Assembly: GCF_000218685.1 (NCBI RefSeq)
Contig: NW_006763316.1
Coordinates: forward strand, 1-14,873
Direction: 5' to 3'
Origin: Serpula lacrymans var. lacrymans S7.9
Taxonomy: Eukaryota > Basidiomycota > Agaricomycetes > Boletales > Serpulaceae
Length of the DNA stretch: 14,873 nucleotides
Positions 7,147-13,030 of the stretch are shown here, piece by piece (positions within the stretch are counted from its first letter, which is position 1; the number at the start of each line of letters is the position of its first letter). The notes under the pieces were generated by a model. That model was not told where the DNA came from. It searched no databases and worked only from the letters and a program-made list of their open reading frames with translations. Position numbers and translations under genes: made by a program.

Positions 7147-8469
7147 TTACAAAAGTTTTGAATCCATGCCTCTAAGCTTCCTAGGAGCTGAGGGATTCTT
7201 AGAATAAAATTTGCGAACAGCGTCACGGGAGTTATCCAGGTGGGCTTCTGGTTCCCACGTTCTGTCCTCGTCTCCATAGCCTTTCCATAGGACTAGGAAC
7301 TCTAATTTGCCATGCTTCAAGCGTGCATCCACCACCCGTTCAACTTCAAACTCTTCTTCACCTTCCTGGGTGACTACAACCGGTCCGGGCTGGTCTACAC
7401 GCTGTCCCGGCAGCGGCCCTCTGTAGGGTTTCACACGGCTAATATTGACCGTGGGTACTACCCTCATTTGTTTTGGGAGTTCCAGCTCCACTGCGTTGGG
7501 TTTGACTTCCTTAATCCGGTAAGGGCCAATCCATTTTTTGGTCAGTTTTCTAGACTGCCAATCTTTTAACTTTAAGTGGTCGGTATCTAACCAAACCAGG
7601 TTGCCGACCTTGTAGTCAGGGGCCTTAGAGCGTCTATGCTCTGCCCTGTCTTTCATCTGCTCTGCAGTTTTGAATAGCGCCTTGCGTGTTTTGTCTAAGA
7701 CAAACTTCATGTCTTTGGCCATGTTCCCAGCAGCCTCGTTCTTGCTTTTGCTAGGTTCTACACCCATTCTGGGGAGGTACGATCTAGTAACCTCAAATGG
7801 TGCCTTTCCTGTAGCCGACGACTGTTTGATATTGTATGAGAACTGGGCTATCTTTAGCCACTTGGCCCAATCTGTCTGCCTGTCATTAATAAATATACGG
7901 AGGTATTGTTTCAACTCCTGGTTGAGTCTCTCCGTTTGTCCATCAGTCTGCGAATGGAACACCGTTGATAATTTAGGTTTGATGCCCAGCATCCGGCATA
8001 ATTCTTTTGTAAATTCGCTAGCGAATTGTGGCCCTCTATCGGAAATAACCGTCTTTGGTAATCCATGGATGGACCATATGAAACCTTTAAATAAATCTGC
8101 CGTACCAGCAGCAGTAATGGTTTTGTTGGTGGGTATAAATACCACTTCTTTGGAGAAGTGATCTACTACCACCATTACTGAATCATACCTATTTGACTCG
8201 GGCAGATCCGTTGTGAAATCAACCGATATATCCTGCCAGGGACCAGCTGGTATTGGATTTGGCATAAGTTTACCGGCCGGCGGTTGATGAGAATTTTTAG
8301 CCATGGCGCATCTCAGACAGGATTTTACGTATTCCTGTATGTCTTTGACCATGCCAGGCCACATATAGTTTCTGGAGATCAACTCCATTGTTCGTTGCCA
8401 CCCAGGGTGCCCAGCCACTGGAGTGTCGTGATGTCTATCTATTGCCTTGATCCTTGCGGACTCAGGCAC
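7147..8469 (-). CDS. Gypsy integrase with C-terminal chromodomain
   Basis: Inserts element DNA into the genome. Open for 440 codons from a GTG at 8467-8469 (not a real start; the domain continues from RT-RNase H). The HHCC zinc finger has His14/His21 and Cys51/Cys54. The catalytic triad is D84 (SVDF), D144 (ISDRG) and E180 (QTERLNQ), a DD35E spacing, all intact. A C-terminal domain with the GPYRI motif near residue 320 follows. Residues about 371-426 form a chromodomain (EVERVVDAR, FLVLWKGYG, TWEPE), which in relatives can direct insertion to modified histones. The frame changes at about 8480, where one A seems to be missing from an A-run, so it is disconnected from RT. Apart from that break the integrase looks complete. 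Confidence 0.9.
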   Translation of the reverse strand: MPESARIKAIDRHHDTPVAGHPGWQRTMELISRNYMWPGMVKDIQEYVKSCLRCAMAKNSHQPPAGKLMPNPIPAGPWQDISVDFTTDLPESNRYDSVMVVVDHFSKEVVFIPTNKTITAAGTADLFKGFIWSIHGLPKTVISDRGPQFASEFTKELCRMLGIKPKLSTVFHSQTDGQTERLNQELKQYLRIFINDRQTDWAKWLKIAQFSYNIKQSSATGKAPFEVTRSYLPRMGVEPSKSKNEAAGNMAKDMKFVLDKTRKALFKTAEQMKDRAEHRRSKAPDYKVGNLVWLDTDHLKLKDWQSRKLTKKWIGPYRIKEVKPNAVELELPKQMRVVPTVNISRVKPYRGPLPGQRVDQPGPVVVTQEGEEEFEVERVVDARLKHGKLEFLVLWKGYGDEDRTWEPEAHLDNSRDAVRKFYSKNPSAPRKLRGMDSKLL

Positions 8470-9929
8470 ATAGATTTGTTTTTAAAATGAAAGAGCCCGT
8501 CTTCCCATAAATAGTTTTCATTGCTGTCAAGGCGCGCCTTCTTTTCTGAGGAGATGTCTTTCTTGAAAACTTCCAGAAGATCGGAATCCTGCCCGATTCC
8601 AACATTGGCAACCCTTGATTGGTCTATCAGGGTAACACCTTTGTTGTCATCTTCGATACCGTTGGCATGATCCTCTCTTCTGGACAAAGTGTCCGCTTTC
8701 CCTATAGAGCTTCTAGGCTTATGAATTAATTTATAATCAAACCTTGACAAGTACACTGTGTAGCGAGCCTGTCTTTGGTTCAAGTCTTGGGCCGTCATAA
8801 AATATTCCAGATTCTTATGATCGGTCCAAATTTCAAATTGGTGTCTAGCACCTTCTAAGTAGTGTCGCCAGTGCTCTAAGGCTCTAATGATGGCCAGCAT
8901 CTCTTTGTCGTAAATTTGATAGTTGCGCTCCGTAGGCAACAAACTATGTGATAAATAGGCACAAGGCCTCCAAAGATCATCAGGGCATTTAATGGATAGA
9001 ACAGCCCCAGTAGCAAAATCAGAAGAGTCGGTTTCCAACTGGAACTCTTTGTCTAATTCTGGAAATGCTAATATGGGCGCTGTCCTAAACACCTGCTTAA
9101 GCTTATCAAAAGCTTCTTGTTCTTTGGCGCCCCAGTGCCAAACAATGTCTTTTTTAGTGAGATTGTTCAACGGTCTCGTGATTTTTGCGAAGTTTTCAAT
9201 AAACCTTCGGTAGAAATTTCCTAAGCCAAGGAAGGCCCTAACTCCTTTGACGTGAGTAGGTTCTGGCCAGTCCAATATAGCTTGAACTTTCTCAGGATCC
9301 ATCCTGATTCCATTCTGGCCTATGATCATACCAAGGAAGTCTACTTCCTTCACCTTAAAATTACATTTTTTGGGTTTGACGAATAAGTCCCGTTCCTGTA
9401 AGCGTCGAAGGACTTCTTGCACAATCCTGTCATGCTCAGCCTCATCATCCGACTTCGTAAATATCAACAAATTGTCAATGTAAATGACGACACAGTTTTC
9501 CATATCCGCAAAAATCTCGTTCATCATGCTCTGGAAGGTTGCCGGTGAGTTGGTCAACCCAAAGAACATAACAAGGGGTTCAAAGGATCCTCGGTGGCAC
9601 GTGAACACGGCCTTCCAAGCATCTGCTTCTTTGATTTGTACATTATTGTACCCCCATCTGAGATCCATCTTTGTCAAGATCTTGGCACCAGCCAATTTGT
9701 CTACTAGCTGACTGATCAAAGGCAGCGGATACACATTTTTAACCGTGTGCTCATTCATGTAACAATAGTCCATAATCATACGCTTCTTTCCATCCTTTTT
9801 GGGAATGAAGAACACTGGGGACGTCATAGGGCTTTTGGAAGGTCTGATGTAACCCTTCCTAAGCTGCTCATCTATGAAGCTAGAAACCTCATCTCTTTCT
9901 GGAGCAGAGAGTGGTATCATATGTCCCTC
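8470..9929 (-). pseudogene. Gypsy reverse transcriptase-RNase H, active site altered
   Basis: Copies element RNA into DNA. RT motifs in order: FIDEQLRKGYIRPS, SPVFFIPKKDGKKRM, DYCYMNEHTVKN (relatives have DYRY), KMDLRWGYNN (first catalytic Asp), FFGLTNSPATFQ, and YIDN at 9471-9482 in place of YIDD, which removes one of the two paired catalytic aspartates. Thumb and connection follow (FLGLGNFYRRFI). RNase H has the ETDSSDFATGAVLS, DKEMLAI and WTDHKNLEYF segments and ends at GKADTLSRR. A cleavage linker leads to YLWEDGLFHF before the frame change at about 8480. Upstream, the frame changes at about 9930 inside a G-run. D-to-N and R-to-C are both explained by G-to-A/C-to-T transitions. Inactive as it stands. 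Confidence 0.88.
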
Positions 9930-10726
9930 GGTTTGAAAGTGTCCTTCAAGTCTATAGCATGGTCCCAAGGCTTAGCCTCTGGGAAGCACTCTGATTTATG
10001 TTTTGAAAAGACTTTCCAGAAGTCATGGTACTCGGGAGGTACCAGCCTCTTAACCTCTTCCTCAGGTTTTACCTCGTCATTGTCATCATCAATCTTTTCT
10101 AGAGATTTGAGCTCATAGATGTGACTAGCATTTATTTCTTCAAGACACTCATTGTGACGGACGTGATTCAGTTTACCCAAGTTCACACACTCCTGAGGGC
10201 AACGTGACAATGTGACAACCCCTGTCTGCCAGTCAATCTCAGGATTGTGTTTAAATAGCCAGGTCCAGCCCAATATTAAATTAATCTTCCCTAGTTGGGT
10301 AGCTTCGGCGGTGACTCGTTCTCTGCGTCCCTCCACACCAACATCTAAACGGATCTCTTTTTGGAATAAATATGTGCGCATCAACACATGCCTTGGGATT
10401 CCGGGAAAGGGTGGCTCCAAAAAAGAGGAAGTATCAAAAGAAACATGTTTTTCTATTTTATTTTTACCACAATCAAGCACCCTAGTGTTTGTCTCGCTGG
10501 GGCCACACTTTGAAGGAGACACTGGTGCAGCGGTAGTATTATAAATATCACAGTTACAAGTTTTCATACAAGTACATATTTCCGGTAACAAATTTTTAAA
10601 TCTATTTACAAATTGGGGAGCCATCCCCATCTTTCCTTTATTGCTCGTGCATCACCCCGGAGCAGGGGCCACCTTATTGTGGTTTACTTCATTGTTTATA
10701 GGAGCGAAGGCACCCAAGTGACCTAA
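9930..10726 (-). pseudogene. Gypsy protease region, active-site loop degraded
   Basis: This is the region between gag and RT. The C-terminal protease part is clear: a beta-rich stretch EIRLDVGVEGR, then LILGWTWLFKHNPEIDWQTG near 10250-10310, typical of Ty3/gypsy proteases. A linker leads to AKPWDHAIDL, the usual entry to RT. The expected D-S/T-G triad is absent. In the same frame, at 10709-10726, LGHLGA occurs where L-x-D-S-G-A is expected, so the catalytic Asp and Ser seem substituted. One TGA near 10658 lies between this and the ATG at 10630. The protease therefore cannot work. The stretch at about 10440-10600 is Cys-rich and unlike family members I know. Confidence 0.65.
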
Positions 10727-11774
10727 GCTCCGAACTCTTTGCCCTGAACCTTCATCTCAGCGACCTGCTGGTTGTAAAAGAAGGCCCGGATTACATCGTA
10801 CGAACAAACGGCCAGAGTCTGGAGCCGATCGTCCGGTTTTTCAGTTTCTAGTTGGCGTGCCTGGTGCCCTTGATTATTTTTTTGTTGGGCGGCCTGCACC
10901 CCGTTTCTGCAATCTCGGGACATGTGTCCCTCTTGGCCGCAATTGTAGCAGTTCCCTTTGAATCTGCGCATCTGTCCGCCCTGGACCGCGCCAATATCCA
11001 TAGGGGCTCCCTGCCCTGGTTGCAGCCTGAACGGCTTGAACCCGTGAGAGTGATTATGGTGGTTTGATGACCCAGGGCGCCTCTGGGATTGGTTGTTTTT
11101 GGTGGTCTTGCCACCTTGGTGCATTTTGTAGAGCTCTATGGCCCTACCTATTTTTTGAACCTCCTCTGCTGCTTGAGAGAGATTCTCATATCCTGCAGAT
11201 AAAGCTGTTCTGCAATGTGGGGGTTCACATTGCGTTCCAGCAGCTCTACTGCATGTTCATTACCAAGACCCCCTTGGATGGAGAGGGCCAGGAACCGGGT
11301 TACGAAATCATCTGTCCTCATGTTGCCTTGTTTAAAGGAACGGATTTGCTGACGCGCCCAGTCACGCTCAGCTTGCGGTTTGAAGTATTTTTTGATCTCT
11401 ACTTTGAGATTGTCCCAGGTGGGCCACACTCCCGCGGTGTAGCACTCCTGCAATCTAACTTGGGCGTATTGACCCGCCACAGGTCCTTTTAGTCGAGATA
11501 GCACCACAGTGGCTACCTCAAAGTCATAGGCAAATGCGTCCCAGTTTGCCTTAACCCAAATCAGGAATTTGATCCACCATTCAGCAAATTGCGCTCTGTC
11601 TTCCTCGAAGGCGCCAGGATCAGCAACGACTTCGACTTTCTTATTGAACTTTTTCTCTACCGAGGGGGTTGCTGCAGGGGGGTTTGCCTGTAGCTCGGCG
11701 AGTTGCGTAGTTAACGCCAAGATCTGTGCACACATGTTGTGCAACAAAGTGTTCATATCTGGTTGCGGCGACAT
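10723..11774 (-). pseudogene. Gypsy gag (capsid and nucleocapsid), frameshifted
   Basis: Structural protein that packages element RNA. ATG at 11772-11774 begins a 208-codon frame with a helical N-terminus (LHNMCAQILALTTQLAELQ) and a retrotransposon-gag domain (FAEWWIKFLIWVKANWDAF, LRLKGPVAGQYA-like, YFKPQAERDWARQQIRSFKQ). Near 11190, after YLQDMR, the frame changes by a net one-base loss: SQAAEEVQKIGRAIELYK continues in the next frame and joins the downstream frame (10723-11124). That part carries the CCHC zinc knuckle CYNCGQEGHMSRDC (C-X2-C-X4-H-X4-C). It ends at a TAG at 10723-10725, directly where the protease should begin in another frame. Total length would be about 345 residues. Confidence 0.85.
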
Positions 11775-12280
11775 GTCGACTTGTTTTCTTTGGTAATGTA
11801 AAAAAAAGGTAACTGGGGGTCCCCGCTTGCTATCTGCGGATCAACCTCTTCCCAGCTGAGTATCGGATCTCAATCTCCGATTACCCACACTATAGTATTT
11901 GAAATTTGTATAAAAAGTATTCGTAATAAACCCTGGTCCGAACAGTTGTCAGGGGGTGGTCCGCTTGTTAAGCTGTCAACCCTTCTCCAGAGTGGCAGAG
12001 GCAAGTGCCCGGCCCGGTCAGAGGTATTCAAAGAGGAAAATTTGTATTTCTAAATCTAATCAACAGAGGTTCCACACCAACTGCTGAGCTATAGTACTCC
12101 CCTTAACGCTGGGGGCCACGTATCAAAGGTTTTGTTTCTTCTCCCAAAACACTACAAGGCCGTCGCTAGGAGCGCACCTATTTGCTATGCGGGATATTCC
12201 CAAACAATAACCAAATCTCCTTCACCCTGGAGTCCGGGTGCCCAGTGGAACTTTTTGCACAACGTGCAAGAGAGTAGAAG
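11775..12280 (-). other. Untranslated leader of the gypsy element
   Basis: About 500 nt between the primer-binding site and the gag ATG. No open frame of note and no recognised motif. It would contain the RNA packaging and dimerisation signals. A run of seven A on the plus strand at about 11800-11806 and GC-rich patches are the only visible features. Confidence 0.6.
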
Positions 12281-12292
12281 AGCAAGTCCTAA
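12281..12292 (-). promoter_or_regulatory. Putative self-complementary primer-binding site
   Basis: Directly after the 5' LTR the minus strand reads TTAGGACTTGCT. It does not start with TGG, so it does not match a tRNA 3' CCA end. AGGACTTGCT can pair over ten positions (nine Watson-Crick, one G-U) with AGCGAGTCCT of the element's own LTR (12404-12413), which begins about 33 nt downstream of the LTR TATA box. This matches the Tf1-type self-priming layout, in which the RNA 5' end primes reverse transcription. Confidence 0.5.
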
Positions 12293-12709
12293 TGTTACAA
12301 CCAAGAGTTAGTTACTCTGGCGCACACAAGAACACACTATAAAGGTAGTGATGAGGGAGTGGTTACCCCTTAAGCTGCAGAGAGTTTGTTGGTATACAAC
12401 AGGAGGACTCGCTGAGGAGTCTCCTTGATCTATTGGGGTATTTATACTAATACAGAGTGTTTATACTTATGTACTGTATAGTTAATAAAAACAGTGGCTG
12501 ATGATGTCAGAGGGTGCAGCCCGTGTGACCAGCTCCACTGCGTGAGAGAGTTTGTGTCTAAAAGAAGAATGAAAACAGCGCTGCGCAAGAAGGTGGAGTT
12601 TAGAATGAAAAGGAAAGTGCCGCATGGCACGGAGTGTGAACTATAGTAAAAAGGTTAAAGCGGAGAATGAAAATTAAAGAAAAGGTCCAAAAATTGTGTT
12701 ATTGTAACA
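12293..12709 (-). repeat. 5' LTR of the gypsy element (417 bp)
   Basis: Minus strand starts TGTTAC at 12709 and ends GTAACA at 12293, an inverted six-base terminus. U3 is the right part; a TATA box lies at 12439-12446. The copy is uninterrupted and gives the empty-site sequence for the solo LTR in the left copy. Its outer flank is copia gag sequence. Confidence 0.9.
12439..12446 (-). promoter_or_regulatory. TATA box of the gypsy 5' LTR
   Basis: Minus-strand TATAAATA, 26-35 bases upstream of the AGCGAGTCCT sequence (12404-12413) proposed as the transcript 5' end. The equivalent in the left LTR is TATATATA at 6789-6796, now separated from its start region by the solo LTR. Confidence 0.55.
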
Positions 12710-13030
12710 TCAACACGATTGAAGAAAATAAACTTACCTTTGATGCAGTTGAGATCCGGATCACTGCAAAAGTTGCACAACAGTCAGGGAAGGCCCCTGG
12801 AGGTTCTGGATCAGCACTCAAATCCAAGGAGAAGTGGTGTGACTTCCACAAAGCCAAATCACACAACACCTCGGAGTGTTGAACACTTCAGTCAGCTGGA
12901 AAAGGTCAAAGCAAGAAGGGAAAGGAAAGACACAAGGATAAAGGAAAAGAGAAGGAAAAAGCAAACACGGCAGAGCAATCATCTGGATCTGACTCCGAGG
13001 AGGAACAGAGTCATATTGCACAAAACAACA
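12710..13030 (+). pseudogene. Copia gag C-terminal part, with nonsense mutation and frameshift
   Basis: In frame with 12709: FDAVEIRITAKVAQQSGKAP, then the knuckle WCDFHKAKSHNTSEC (C-X2-H-X4-H-X4-C form of fungal copia gag). The next codon is TGA at 12880-12882 where relatives have Trp, so a G-to-A change is likely. The frame continues open as a Lys/Glu-rich linker (KGKERHKDKGKEKEK) and an acidic DSEEE stretch, then shifts by one base at an A-run near 13021-13024 just before the protease. The N-terminal gag part is absent: left of the gypsy element the sequence is LTR-like, not gag. Confidence 0.8.

Larger units (their letters stand above)
5938..12709 (-). mobile_element. Ty3/gypsy chromovirus, near full length, inactive
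   Basis: Minus-strand LTR retrotransposon. In transcription order: 5' LTR (12293-12709), putative primer-binding site (12281-12292), leader, gag (zinc knuckle), protease remnant, reverse transcriptase-RNase H, integrase with HHCC finger and DD35E, C-terminal chromodomain, polypurine tract (7060-7072), 3' LTR (5938-7059, carrying a nested solo LTR). PR-RT-RH-INT order is diagnostic of Ty3/gypsy, and the chromodomain places it in the chromoviruses. Without the nested LTR it is about 6.07 kb. LTR ends are TGTTAC..GTAACA. Outer flanks do not match (ATAGC at 5933-5937, TCAAC at 12710-12714), so this is probably not a simple insertion. Four frame changes and an RT active-site substitution make it non-autonomous. 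Confidence 0.92.

Noticed and set aside
7312..8161. Plus-strand open frames opposite the integrase (85 and 163 codons)
   Set aside because: They are antisense shadows of the well-supported integrase; no motif, and conservation is all in the minus-strand frame.
10723..10728. Programmed gag-pro frameshift
   Set aside because: A -1 shift would fit the frames, but no slippery heptamer is present and three other breaks of the same kind occur in places where programming makes no sense.
8992..11796. Plus-strand open frames opposite RT, protease and gag
   Set aside because: Antisense to clear retroelement domains, with hydrophobic composition caused by reading the complement.
12710..12714. TCAAC as target duplication of the gypsy element
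   Set aside because: The left flank is ATAGC, so no duplication is visible.
12841..12882. Zinc knuckle as part of a host nucleic-acid-binding protein
   Set aside because: The C-X2-H-X4-H-X4-C form followed by basic linker, protease and integrase is copia gag-pol.
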